Source: Cordylochernes scorpioides
Taxonomy: Eukaryota; Arthropoda; Arachnida; Pseudoscorpiones; Chernetidae
DNA: 64,000 nucleotides
Direction: 5' to 3'
Assembly: GCA_030710605.1 (NCBI GenBank)
Contig: CP092869.1
Coordinates: 11,681,425-11,745,424 of the forward strand
Shown here in pieces: positions 20,531-31,195 of the stretch; position 1 is the stretch's first letter, and each line of letters begins with the position of its first letter. A program made the position numbers and the translations under genes. The notes beneath the pieces are model-generated. The model worked only from the letters and a program-made list of their open reading frames with translations. It did not search any database and had not been told where the DNA came from.

Positions 20531-21622
20531 AATAGCCTTACTCCCAGAAGAATGCCTCCACACCAGTTATACTCTAGGTTGGTGCTATTGTTATGCTTCT
20601 GAGAAATTTTAATCTTAAGCAGGGTCTTTACAATGGTACATGTATGGTGATACAGTGCATGTGCTCTCATGTCCTTGAGGTACAAATACTGACAGGGGCC
20701 AATGTTGGACACACTGTATTGGTGTCAAAACATCTTTGGCTCCTTCAGATATCAACATTCCCTTCATTCTGAAGAGGCAAGAGTTTCCAATAGGGTTGGC
20801 TTTTCCTATGACTATAAATAAGGCTTAAGGCTAAACCTTTGCTAGAGTGAGTTTCTTGCTACAAGAGCCTGCATTTATGCATGGACAGCTCTATGTGGCT
20901 TTTTCACGTGTGTGAACTTTGGATGGCATACAAGTAAAGTTGAAGCACAAATACTGACCGGGACCAATGTTGGACACACTGTATTGGTGCCAAAAATATA
21001 TTTTGCTCCTTCAGATATCAGCCTTCCCTTCATTCTTAAGAGGCATCAGTTTTCACTAAAGTTGGCTTTTGCTATGACTATAAATAATATTTGGGTTCTT
21101 GCTACATACGCATGGACAGCTCTATGCGGCTTTTTCACGTGTTTGAACTTTGGACAAAATACATATAAAGTTGAACCCATGTATGAATAAAAATAGAAAT
21201 TAATTTTTAATGAGTCCTTTAGATTAATTCCTTTTATAAGTAGTCTCCTCTGCAATATAGTTGACAACCTCTTTTTTCTGATTTATTTTCATAAACTTTT
21301 TACTAATGTCTATAGTTTCTTACCTCAAAGGAATTTTTTGTATTAGTTGTTTGTTAATACACTATTATCAATTATTTAGATTTTGGACTTTTCTTTATTC
21401 ACTAAATTCTCCCATTTCTCTATACATAAATTTTGTACATTTTCAGTGGCTGTCATCGCCTCTGTAATACCTTTTTACCGGTAAGGTTGTATTTAAACAA
21501 CAATCGACTGTGTAAATTTGATTTTTAAAACGGTCGAATTATCGGAAGTGTCGAATTATTGATAGTGTCGAATTACAGTTTGTTATATGATAGGCTATAG
21601 TTCAGGAAATCAAAACATGGTC

Positions 21623-21692
21623 AATCTATACTTTTAAAGTCTCTGCAGGCCCTTTGGGTAAACCCTGGGCGTTGCCCGGGTCACTCGGCTAG
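21623..21692 (+). mobile_element. Helitron-like 3' end
   Basis: The imperfect hairpin CCCTGGGCGTTGCCCGGG (21,663-21,680) is followed 9 bases later by CTAG (21,689-21,692) and then T. It matches the 3' end of the element at 52,602-53,121. A TC at 21,624 could be the start of an internally deleted copy, or the element could begin further upstream. Confidence 0.5.
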
Positions 21693-22793
21693 TTCTATTA
21701 TAATCGCGCAACTCTTCCTTGCAGAGGGCCTTTTAAATGTATCGAAAATATATTATTACCTAATTCTATTTTATAATATTGGACAAAAATTATTTTTTAT
21801 AAATCAAGAGTTTTCAATCACATAAGAGTGTCTTGATTTTGGCCTTCGTCCAAGTGGTCCAGCTTAACCAAAACGACAAAAATGTGGTATTAGAAGATTC
21901 CTGATTAAACAAAGGCCATTTATGAATTTGTCCATATTGAAAAAGAGAATTATTATATATAGCGTTATTATACTAAGATTATATATATATGTAGTTTGTT
22001 ATTCTGTTGGATTAATGTAGTGTGGCATGTTGGTTAGAAACCGTCGTGATGGTTGAGTGATGGGTGGTAAGGACACACAGGATCCAGAGGCCCCGTGAGG
22101 AAATAGATCAGGAAGGAAAGATAGAAGGTCCGAGAACAACCCCTAGAACAACTGGTGTCAAGACCAACTCGGTGAGAACTGTCCCTTGATCATCAGATTC
22201 GACGCTTTTAAACCGATTTGAGTAAGATAAATCCCCTGAGAGAAAATGAAGCTTTGACACTTGTTTACCAAGGGGGTTGTTTTTTAACCCAGCTATCTTC
22301 CCTCTTTCCTTGTACTCCCACAAAGGACATTATATATATAAATTTCCGAATATTATTATATATATATCAAGAATTTTGTTCATTTGAAAAAAAAAAAAAC
22401 GTATTACCTATACTGATGTAAAAAGAAGCATTTCAAAGTAAAATTTATCTAAGTGAATCAGTAGCAGCAAGTTCTGCGAGTAGCTTATGGTCAAACTCTC
22501 TAATTCGAGTTATGAAAGAATCAAAGCAAGAACAAAGTACTGTTATATGTTACTTTGTTGCCATATTCTAGCTAAAAATTAATAAATATTCAGTTGGTAT
22601 GAAAGATGTATATGATGATATCATGGTTCATCAACAGTTACAATGCATTCCAAGAATCCAATCTCTCAGTTGTAAATTGCTATAGTTGTTTGTCTATATG
22701 AGTATTTTTGTTATGGCTTACTGTTTAGGTGTGAGGTGATGCAGAACATATTAGGTACATTATTTTCTTAACTCTAGTTTCTCTTTGTCAGAA
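21693..22793. other. conserved downstream block of unit A
   Basis: Homologous to 36,830-37,760 and 49,990-51,100. It contains a minus-strand frame (22,108-22,323) whose relatives at 37,121-37,519 and 50,282-50,717 begin WEYKERGKIAGLKNNPLGKQ. The frame is interrupted or extended differently in each copy, and I see no family signature. Confidence 0.5.
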
Positions 22794-22801
22794 TAAGAGG
22801 T

Positions 22802-23047
22802 ATGGCAAGCGAATTGAGATTTGTCTTTAAGGGGTTACATCGTGTATTGTATTACCTGCATTCTACGATATATAATCGATTTTCTTTAGCAGCATCTTCT
22901 GATCAACGGCTATATGATGAAGGTGAACGCGATTGGCTGAGAATCCTCCCAATCAGTAATGAAGAAACCCATCTAGCTATCAGTGATGTCAATTTCCCTG
23001 TTGTTGACAGTCGCTGTTTGATGATGTATGTTGCTTGTTCTCCATAA
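22802..23047 (+). CDS. small conserved ORF or exon, unit A
   Basis: 81-residue frame (MASELRFVFKGLH...). Similar frames are at 51,111-51,329 (72 residues, early stop) and, lacking the first half, at about 37,763 in unit B. The block GERDWLRILPISNEETHLA is kept in all three. TTTGTCAG just before it and GAAGGTAAAT at about 23,052 look like splice signals, so it may be one exon of a larger gene. Differences between A and C in the middle are mostly amino-acid changing, which argues against strong constraint. No family is recognised; it may be non-coding. Confidence 0.25.
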   Translation: MASELRFVFKGLHRVLYYLHSTIYNRFSLAASSDQRLYDEGERDWLRILPISNEETHLAISDVNFPVVDSRCLMMYVACSP

Positions 23048-23054
23048 TAGACGA

Positions 23055-23733
23055 AGGTAAATAAAGAATTGTCCAACAGAGATCCTTACCTATCCTGGAT
23101 GTTTATTTGACCATCCTTGACACTGTAGCGATGTATGAATATTTTCAATTTTGAAAATCATCTATGATTCTTGAATTTCGTACATATATAGGGATACTTA
23201 CTATTATTTTTAGGGAATAATATCAAATATTACTACGTTTTGAGAGTGACTTTGTTGCCGTTAATAAAAATTGGGTGAATATAGGTAAGATGTGTCTAAT
23301 TAATGAATTATAGTTTCTTGAAAATAACACGACAGCCATGAAATTTAACATTCAAATAAGAGGGATGAAGAATAAACGAGGCTTATAACTTTTTAATAAG
23401 ACTATCATAACGTTTGTCTTTTGAAAATATGTTTGGTAAAATATGAACACCTCCAAATTGTTATTAATTATCCCATCATATAATTAAAAAAGGTTATTTG
23501 AGCCTAAATTCATAGATAAAATCCATAATCTTGGTATAGTTGGAATATAGGTCCTGTTATCAGGGTCTCATGCACTCCAAGAGGTGGGCTGGAGAGACCT
23601 CTTTGGTCATTTGTCATAATGTCCATAAGTCATGGAGCCTTGTGGTTCAGATCGTTGAAATATCAAAAAATAAACCCGTTTACTTTCTATCAAGATATTT
23701 CTATTTGAGTGAATAATATAGTGTTCTTTTTGA
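23055..23733. other. AT-rich end of unit A
   Basis: Matches 37,900-38,583 and 51,360-52,057. No gene is seen. Confidence 0.5.
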
Positions 23734-24310
23734 GGTTAGTGATGATTTGACTTTTTAATAAGCAACAAAAATAGTCGGATTATTTCTGCATTTACAAAGT
23801 TGATCCTGTTGTCAATATGTTTTGGAAGGAGTTGTGATGATCTAAATTACTCCTAGATATCGAACACTGTTCTTCTACTTGATGGTACATTAATGAAACT
23901 TAATTATTTAGTTAATTTCATTTCTCGGGTGCGAGAAAAGTATTGATTTTGAATTTTGAGGGTTCATTTATATTAGCCTTCTTTTAAAATATATCCCTTC
24001 ATATAAACATGCTTCGAGAAGTGTTTGTGAATTGTTTCTTTGTTATATGAAGATGATAGAATGTTTGTGTCATCAGCGAAGAAGTGCAGTTTTGCTTCTT
24101 CATAACGAAAATAAATCAGATCAATAATTGATATGTAAGATAACATAGGACCTGTAAAACAGATAATTGAAAAACATTAATATCTAAACATTAATCTAGC
24201 TAGCTTATTTATATTATATATATTATATTAATAGATGTTAACTGAAGGAAACATATAACAGATGAAACTTACAGGATTTATATTATACACATTTTGTTTA
24301 TAACATTTTC

Positions 24311-24540
24311 TGTTTTAGTGTCTAATGAAGCGCCTTAGATGTCTTCATACATCTCAATCACAGCAGTTGCAATTTCCTCTATCTGGGTGTGTAAAGCTGC
24401 TGTTCTGGGTGTACGTAAAATTACTGATGTCGTCCAATGAAGAGCCTCAGATATCTCCATGAATCTTTATGACAGTAGTGTCCTCTATCTTGAGTGTGTA
24501 AAGCTGCTGTTCTGGGCTCATATAAATTTTCTGCAAGAGT
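24311..24540. repeat. minisatellite, 2 units
   Basis: Same repeat as 5770-6720 with anchors at about 24,320 and 24,430. Confidence 0.85.
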
Positions 24541-24958
24541 GATAATATTTAATATATTTATAATATATAAATGATCCTGTACATAACTATTGATTGTGCA
24601 TTCAGAAACTATGTTGAACATGTTGTTGAACAGTACCTGATGAAGTTATTTTGTACTTATATACTTGTCATTGAGGAACAGCCAGCACCCAATATTGACG
24701 AGGGGCATCAGCCTAAAACGCATAGGTAATTAGATCCTATAGTTAAACAAGTAGATATTTTTCCAGAAGTCCGGAACAATGAAAAATATCCCAACGATTA
24801 TTTTATATTTATTCTGACACATGGCGCAAGCCTTCAGCAACCTTCATCTCCACGAGATATAGGATACATATTTCTTAATTTAACAATCTGATCTCAGTAC
24901 AATTTCATATATTGTTTTTAATTTTATAATCATTGTCTTCTTTTTCCTTCTTATCTCC

Positions 24959-25305
24959 GCTCAATCATATTAGGGTATCAAGCTTGTAGAGCTTGAGACT
25001 TGACAACCATCATGATTGGGTGAAGTAGCATGCGACTGCCTTTGTCATTAAGACTGGGAGCACTACTCAGTGGCAGGCTGACTTAGCTCCAAAAGAAATG
25101 GCCACCTCTGACATGAAGAACAGACGCCATGTACAGCCGCTCCTAACATGGAGTATAAACGCTGCTCATACTGTATCTCAGGATTAGGAGCCCTTACAAG
25201 GTACTATCAGCCGGGTCAGCTGAGCCCAGGTTTGTTTAGAGAGCTTATTACTGCTCCCCTCCTCCTTTTTCATCCGGGCTTGGAACCGGTAAAGGCGGAG
25301 TTATA
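24959..25305 (+). repeat. 350-bp dispersed repeat, unit B copy
   Basis: Full-length copy from CTCAATCATATTAG to AACCGGTAAAGGCGG. Confidence 0.75.
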
Positions 25306-25575
25306 ATCATTGTAAATATGTTAAAGAGAAAAATGAATGCAACAGGACTCATATCGTATCCAGGTTCTACTTATCAATTATGATACTACATTATATCGCC
25401 CGCCATTTTGCTATTGTTTCCTAGCAGTCGAGAGGTAGGTACCAATTTTTGTCTTCTCCCTTTTAATTTATAGAATGGACACTACAGTTTGTTATATTAC
25501 CTATATTTATTGTTGAATTCAGAGAATCGAAGTTAATGGCAAATATTTGAAAGAAGTAATAATAAAGATGAATTT

Positions 25576-25840
25576 GATAAAATAATCCCTTGAATCAATA
25601 TTAAAATAAGAACATTAAATGGAACATTTTGTTTTTAAAATATTTTTATTTAAAAATATCTCAAGCTTTCGGTCATGTAAGCCCTTCTACGGCGTTTTAT
25701 TGGCGTTTCAATGATGTAAGATATTTTCTCCCGTAGAAGGGTTTTCTTACCTGAAAGCTTGAGAGATTTTTAAATGAAAAATATTTTAAAAATAAACTTT
25801 TCCCTGGATGCTTAATGTTCTTGTTTTAATAAAGATGCCT
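25576..25840. repeat. small foldback element, unit B
   Basis: Inverted arms TTAAAATAAGAACATTAA and TTAATGTTCTTGTTTTAA enclose a second inverted pair (CTCAAGCTTTCGG and CCTGAAAGCTTGAG) with CCCTTCTACGGCG/CCCGTAGAAGGG stems. A direct repeat, TAATAAAGATG, flanks it. It is present in B, C and D and missing in A near 8510. The AGAAGGG...TGAAAGCTTG strand resembles a decayed hammerhead-like core of the PLE1 type. Confidence 0.7.
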
Positions 25841-27472
25841 TTCTTGTAGAAATTCAATCTGAGTGCTTATATGTTTTTCTGTAGAATTTTATAGATGCAA
25901 AACTATATAAATTACCATTTAACAAAGATTTACAACCGAACTTGAATAATTTGAAGGGCAAGAAACAAACAAAAAATTGTATTATCCAAATATATAAATC
26001 AAAAACGGAAATTCTTTTTATAGGAAATTATAGGGACCAAGATAAATATTCGAATTAAAGAATTAGAATTATTCAAGTTTTACTGTATATGAAAATAAAA
26101 TAATCACTTCACCAGATTTTCAAATATTCTCCATGTAGAATGACGTGGCCTTTATGGAATTTTTCTTAATTTGTCTGATTTGTGTACATCTATATTAATC
26201 AAATTATTAGTGACACCTTTTTTAAATATAATAGTCAAATATTGTATTATCTAAAAAACTCATGGGCTTTGTTGTCTATTGTAAATATATCACTGATTTT
26301 TAACTCTTTTTATCATCATTTTGTATAAAAGAAATATGCAGTAGAATAAAGATCATTATATTTTATTGTTATGTTAAAAACCTTTCCTTTAATTTGGATA
26401 GAAAGACCTAACATTTATTTTAAAAGATGGCGCGTTAGTGCATCTTATAAAAGTCACGATATCAAACGTCCACTTATAATGGAGAAAAATATCCCTCATA
26501 GCTAGACAGTCAATAGGGACCTACTACTTAGGTTCGCGTTCGAGGTCTAAGCTGATTCTTTTTTTTTAAGAAGACAAGACATACAATGGATTTAGGAAAA
26601 CAAAAGCCCCCAAACAAAAAACGATAAAACTGTGGTTATTAAACCATTGGTAATTTGAGGTTTTCAAAATACTTGACGGGAAGTTTAGAAAAGTCCTGAA
26701 GGAGATGGGAGATTCATAAACGTGAAGTCAAGATAAGACTGTGTATCCTGTTCATTTCATGCTGAATCTTTCAATTGTCCACTCTCTGCAATGGCAAAAA
26801 CTTTGTTTTGCTGCTTCTCTTCCATCTTGCATGGATCTGAGGATAAACATATTTGGGAGAGCAATCAGATGGTGATATGTCATAACAATATGCCTGACAC
26901 GTTTGGATGGGAAGAGAGAGAGAGAGAAAGAGACCTGCAATTTTAGCTATTCAACCCTTCTATTTTCTCACCTTGGTGTTTTTAAGCGACTTACTTCAGT
27001 CTTTGTCAGATCTGTATTTTTTATTTTACCTTTTCTTCATTCATTTGTTACAATTAGAAATGGTTAGGATATTCACGAACGTTAGAGATATCAAAAGGTT
27101 TTTATTACATAAAGGGAGCATTTAAATTTTTGACTAACAGGAAAAGTGGTTGAGATGGAATGTTTTGCAGGTTAAGGTATGTAATATATAGACTAACTTA
27201 TGAAAAAGACATCTCCTCATCGTGCAACTGAAAGTTGCTGATGGCTTACGCCATCTATCGGAATAAATATCAACAATTCTCGTTGATTTTTAATTATTCC
27301 AGAATTGGCAAAATACCCATTCTTGATTAATCAAGAAAAACTAACCACGGACGCGTTTCGGGCGTTAACAATATCTCATTTGTACTATTTTTTCACATAT
27401 AGACTAACGTTTATAAATTGTGAAATATATATTTATTTATTTATATTGCTTTTTAAAGACAATTTTTTTTAC
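25841..27472. other. conserved upstream block, unit B
   Basis: AT-rich DNA homologous to 8,520-10,097. A (GA)n tract lies near 26,912. No gene. Confidence 0.5.
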
Positions 27473-27477
27473 ATAAT

Positions 27478-27718
27478 TGTATAATTCTTCTTAAAGTATA
27501 ATTTTCTTTTACATCATAACCTTACATTATTAATACATTAGATCAGTAAAAACATGAGGCAACCATCTCGAACTTTTACCTCACTTTATTTTTCATATAA
27601 CAAATGTAAACAACAAAAAAGGTGATGATATGATAAATTCAATGAATATTTACAGAATCATAGAAAAATTACATTAAAAATTTAACTATAATCATAAATA
27701 CCCTAACTAAATTAAACA
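27478..27718 (-). repeat. BEL LTR (3')
   Basis: Aligns to 32,921-33,160. TG...CA termini. Preceded on the element strand by the purine tract GGCGGGAGAA. Confidence 0.92.
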
Positions 27719-27759
27719 TTCTCCCGCCACCAACTTGATGGGGGACCATCAAAAAAACA

Positions 27760-30657
27760 TTATATAGGTAACAAACATAATTTTACAATAGGTCTTCTGT
27801 AAGTCCCATTAGCAGTCTTGACTTCTACCACTCTGATTCTAGCGTCATCTCCTGGAAACACCTTTGAAATTCTTCCAATCTTCCATGCTAGTGGAGGCTG
27901 TTGTTCATTCTTTATCAACACCAGGGATCCTTCCTTAATGTTGGGTTGGGGCTTACACCATTTGGATCTTTGTTGAAGTTGTGACACATATTCTTGGGAC
28001 CATCTTGTCCAAAAATGATTCATTGATTTTTGAATTAATTGCCATCTATTTGGCAAACTCATTGCTATGATGTCATCTTCATCGGGAAGCGCTGTTAAAG
28101 AACCACCTATTAAGAAGTGACCAGGAGTCAATGCCTGTAGATCTTCAGGGTCCTCAGAAAGAGGACAAAGAGGTCGCGAATTCAGGCAAGCTTCAATTTG
28201 TGCTAACAATGTTGTTAGTTCTTCAAAATTTAGCAAAGCACTGCCCATTGTTCTTCTAAGATGATATTTCTTGGACTTAACTCCGGCTTCCCAAAGTCCA
28301 CCAAAATGTGGAGCTGAAGGTGGTATAAATTTCCACTGAATTCCCTCTGAATTCGTAAGAACCTTACTGGCATTGTGACATAGTTTCCCAATAATCTTAT
28401 GCGCACCAACAAAATTAGTGGCGTTGTCACTATGAATTGTTGCTGGTTTACCTCTTCGAGCAATGAACCTTCTTATTGTGGATATGAGAGCATCTGTGGT
28501 CAGACTACTGATTAATTCTAGATGAATGGCCCGAGTGCTGAAACATATGAACAAGGCAACGTAAGCATTCATGGTTGATGTTGTACGTCCCATGTTCCGT
28601 TTAATCAGAAAAGGTCCTGCAAAATCTATTCCAGTTACCAAAAACGGCCTTGATCTGTTGATCCTTGCAAAAGGTAGATTTCCCATTAATTGAAAAGGAG
28701 CTTCTTTACGAAATCTAGCACATTTCATGCATGTTCTTAAAATTTTCCTTACAACATTTCTTCCAGAAGGTATCCAGAATATATTTCTTATTGCTGCAAG
28801 CGTAGCTTGAGTTGATGAGTGAAGATTATGGACATGAACATTGTTTACAATAAGAGTGGTAAGATGATGTGATCTTGGAAGTAAAATTTGATTAATTCGA
28901 TCACCATAAACATTTGCATTTTTTAATCGTCCGCCAACTCTAATGATTCCTCTTGAATCCAAAAATGGACATAGATTGTATATTCTACTCTTATTCGGGA
29001 TTGGCTTGTTGCTTAACAGGCAATGCTTTTCTTTGGAAAATTCAATAGATTGAACACACTTAACAACTGTCAACAGGGCATCATTCAACTCTCTTAATGT
29101 TAAGGGCTCCCTGTTCCTTGAATGTGAAGGCATTCGACTGTTGTTGACAAATCTTAAGCACCAAGCTATGATACATTTCAGTTTGGTTAATGATGAGCAG
29201 TTTGTCACAATGGATGGAATTTCACACTCAATTGTACCAAAATGCGTCTTGATTTTTTCTTCTTCCTTAAATTCTTCCTTGGAGCTATTAATGAATTTCT
29301 TAATTTCAAGGGCAGGTTCAATTAGCCATGGTGGCCCATTCCACCATAGTGGATGTTCTACTAAGTCGGATGGAAATATTCCACGTGATGCACAGTCTGC
29401 TGGATTCTGCCTTCCATCAACATGGCACCAAACCCCGGAGACAAGCCGGTGTATCTCAGCAACTCGATTTGCCACAAATGTCTTCCATCGGCACGGCTCG
29501 GAATTGATCCAGCATAAGGCTATAGTAGAATCAGACCATAAATAAATTTCATTGATTGTAAGAGGAAGGTTTTCATATACAGTTTTCACTAATCTTGCCA
29601 AGAGTAGAGCATAACATAATTCTAACTTTGGAAGTGAAACCACCTTCATGGGTGCGACTCTTGTTTTTGCCACTAAGAGAAATTTCTTAGCGCTTGTGTT
29701 TGAGAGGATCACCTTTAGATACAGAGATGCAGCATATGCCTTCTGTGATGCATCACAAAACCCATGCAATTCTACCTTCATAAATTTACCTGGTACCACG
29801 CATCTTGGGATCTGAATGTGCTCTAACGATGAAAGATCCTGGTTTATCAAAGTCAGCTTCCTTCTTAGTTCCTCTGGAATTGGGTCATCCCATTCCAAAC
29901 CAGTCTTCCAAAGTTCTTGCAAAATCAGTTTAATAGTGGTCGTAAATGGTGAGATCCAACCCAGTGGATCAAATATTTTAGCAACCTGTGATAGTATTCC
30001 TCGTTTTGTCATAGAGTTCAGTGGCAGAGCTATTCCCTTAAATGTGAAACCATCAGTTCTTGGTTGCCATTGAAGGCCTAAAACGTTGACAAATTCCTTG
30101 GAATCCTCAAACCCAATATTTGTGTTGGTGGATCTTAAATGATTTGGTAAAAGTGACAGAACATCAGGAACATTGGAGGTCCACTTACGAAGTTCGAAGC
30201 CTCCTGCACTTAGTAAACCATAGAGTTCTTTAACCAAATTCTTGCCTTCATCTACTGAAAAAGTTCCAGTTACTAGATCATCAACATAAATATCTGTCAA
30301 TGCTATTTTGCTAGCCTTTGGAAACCTACTCTGCTCATCCAAAGCCAACTGTTTGATGATCAGAGTGGCCAAAAATGGTGCACAACTAGTCCCGTAAGTG
30401 ACAGTTTCTAGCCGATAGTCCCTTATTTTATCATTAGGATCATTCCGCCATACAATTCTTTGGAATTCTGAGTCGTCTTGGGATATTCTAATTTGCCTAT
30501 ACATCTTGGCGATATCAGCAATTATAGCAACAGGATGAATTCTGAATCTCAGAATGATGTGAAACAAATCCTGTTGAATTTTGGGCCCTGGAATTAAAGC
30601 GTCATTCAAGGACAGACCTGAATCAGTCTTTGCTGATGCGTCAAATACTACTCTCAA
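27760..30657 (-). CDS. pol: BEL/Pao pol: RT-RNase H-integrase
   Basis: 965-residue open frame, the larger part of a BEL/Pao polyprotein. RT palm: Asp48 (ADIAKMYRQI) and YVDD at 124-127. RNase H: Asp302 (FCDAS), Glu346, Asp376 and Asp421. Integrase: His pair about 608-613, C643 and C646, with the BEL-type DD45E triad Asp678 (GIDFAGPF), Asp744 (HSDNATNF) and Glu790 (GGLWEAG). The C-terminus RRPIVKLCLLPI is typical of the family. The Met used is internal: the frame continues upstream across a TAA to the 163-residue segment at 30,703-31,194, so translation as drawn would lack the RT N-terminus. It overlaps no host gene. Confidence 0.93.
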   Translation of the reverse strand: MRVVFDASAKTDSGLSLNDALIPGPKIQQDLFHIILRFRIHPVAIIADIAKMYRQIRISQDDSEFQRIVWRNDPNDKIRDYRLETVTYGTSCAPFLATLIIKQLALDEQSRFPKASKIALTDIYVDDLVTGTFSVDEGKNLVKELYGLLSAGGFELRKWTSNVPDVLSLLPNHLRSTNTNIGFEDSKEFVNVLGLQWQPRTDGFTFKGIALPLNSMTKRGILSQVAKIFDPLGWISPFTTTIKLILQELWKTGLEWDDPIPEELRRKLTLINQDLSSLEHIQIPRCVVPGKFMKVELHGFCDASQKAYAASLYLKVILSNTSAKKFLLVAKTRVAPMKVVSLPKLELCYALLLARLVKTVYENLPLTINEIYLWSDSTIALCWINSEPCRWKTFVANRVAEIHRLVSGVWCHVDGRQNPADCASRGIFPSDLVEHPLWWNGPPWLIEPALEIKKFINSSKEEFKEEEKIKTHFGTIECEIPSIVTNCSSLTKLKCIIAWCLRFVNNSRMPSHSRNREPLTLRELNDALLTVVKCVQSIEFSKEKHCLLSNKPIPNKSRIYNLCPFLDSRGIIRVGGRLKNANVYGDRINQILLPRSHHLTTLIVNNVHVHNLHSSTQATLAAIRNIFWIPSGRNVVRKILRTCMKCARFRKEAPFQLMGNLPFARINRSRPFLVTGIDFAGPFLIKRNMGRTTSTMNAYVALFICFSTRAIHLELISSLTTDALISTIRRFIARRGKPATIHSDNATNFVGAHKIIGKLCHNASKVLTNSEGIQWKFIPPSAPHFGGLWEAGVKSKKYHLRRTMGSALLNFEELTTLLAQIEACLNSRPLCPLSEDPEDLQALTPGHFLIGGSLTALPDEDDIIAMSLPNRWQLIQKSMNHFWTRWSQEYVSQLQQRSKWCKPQPNIKEGSLVLIKNEQQPPLAWKIGRISKVFPGDDARIRVVEVKTANGTYRRPIVKLCLLPI

Positions 30658-30702
30658 TTTGGTGGTGCAACTTTTTTCCTTTATTACAGGATAATGAGGC
30701 AG

Positions 30703-31194
30703 TTAGTACCTTCCCTTAATGATATCTTCCTTTGGTACTAAGCTCATATGTCCCAATTCAAGATATTCCTTAATGAAGCTTCTATATTGGTCATAAACTT
30801 CAGGTCGTGGAATCAAAGATCTTTCCAAAGAACAAAGTCTTTTGATCGCATTGGATCTTGAATCTCCTAAATGGCAGTCATTCCGAAATGGCAGTTGTAC
30901 AACATATCTGCCTGTGAAATCCCTTCCATGTGTTTCCACAAAATGGATTTCAGCTTCACTTTCATCCCTAGATATAGAAGTCACATCAGGAATGGACTCC
31001 AATTTCCAAAATTTTTCGACTATATCTTGGGTTTCCAGGCATGCATGATGCGACCGAATGATATTTCTAACACTTCTCCTACTACCCTTAGAGGAAACTC
31101 TTCCAGAAAGGAGCCATCCTAATTTAGAAGAAGTAGCCGTTAGTTGTTCTTCATCGCCGATAACGGACTCGCCAGTGAACAGGGTCATAGCCAA
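30703..31194 (-). pseudogene. BEL polyprotein segment between protease and RT, cut off at both ends
   Basis: 163-residue frame with GWLLSGRV and VEKFWKLESIPD, the linker/RT N-terminal motifs of BEL/Pao. It is in the same frame as the downstream 965-residue pol but ended by TAA at about 30,700. It is out of frame with the upstream gag-protease ORF because of a single-base change near 31,195. These two lesions separate what must once have been one polyprotein. Confidence 0.85.
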
Positions 31195-31195
31195 C

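Larger units (their letters stand above)
18700..21190. repeat. three related degenerate segments
   Basis: Similar blocks at about 18,755-19,020, 20,530-20,900 and 20,935-21,180 share CCTTCAGATATCA, GGCTTTTGCTATGACTATAAA and CTCATGTCCTTGA. The last two also share TGGACAGCTCTATG. Their minus-strand frames look like broken exons, but I cannot name a family. Confidence 0.45.
16871..21692. mobile_element. composite repeat insertion private to unit A
   Basis: Unit homology stops near 16,870 and resumes near 21,693 (TATAATCGCGCAAC versus TATGATCGTGCAAC in B). In place of about 130 bp in unit B it holds a structured repeat, a direct-repeat pair with a hammerhead-like relic, a SINE, an inverted 350-bp repeat, tandem arrays and a Helitron-like 3' end. 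A short frame at 17,889-18,050 starts MPRKGRGRLTPLTARR; the basic N-terminus is reminiscent of Helitron proteins but nothing else supports that. No intact gene is present. Confidence 0.6.
5191..23733 (+). repeat. segmental duplication unit A (TRAF-A unit)
   Basis: First of four tandem related segments. Recognisable landmarks recur in the same order in units B, C and D: the flank with GTGATGATCCAAAT, a minisatellite, the 350-bp repeat, GTTTCCTAGCAGTCGAGAGG, ACGCGTTTCGGGCGTTAAC, a TATA box, a TRAF-type gene, LINE relics, and GAGGCCCCGTGAG. Unit A is interrupted by a Penelope-like element, a foldback element and a 4.8-kb composite insertion. Without them it is about 10.8 kb. The start given is where homology emerges from the Gypsy LTR; the phase of the unit is arbitrary. 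Confidence 0.85.

Noticed and set aside
22108-22323. Minus-strand ORF KERGKIAGLKNNPLGKQ, with relatives in B and C
   Set aside because: Length and frame differ in each copy, there is no family signature, and it lies in AT-rich duplicated DNA. Kept only as a note in the block description.
29141-29545. 134-residue plus-strand ORF in the BEL element
   Set aside because: Antisense shadow of the pol frame.
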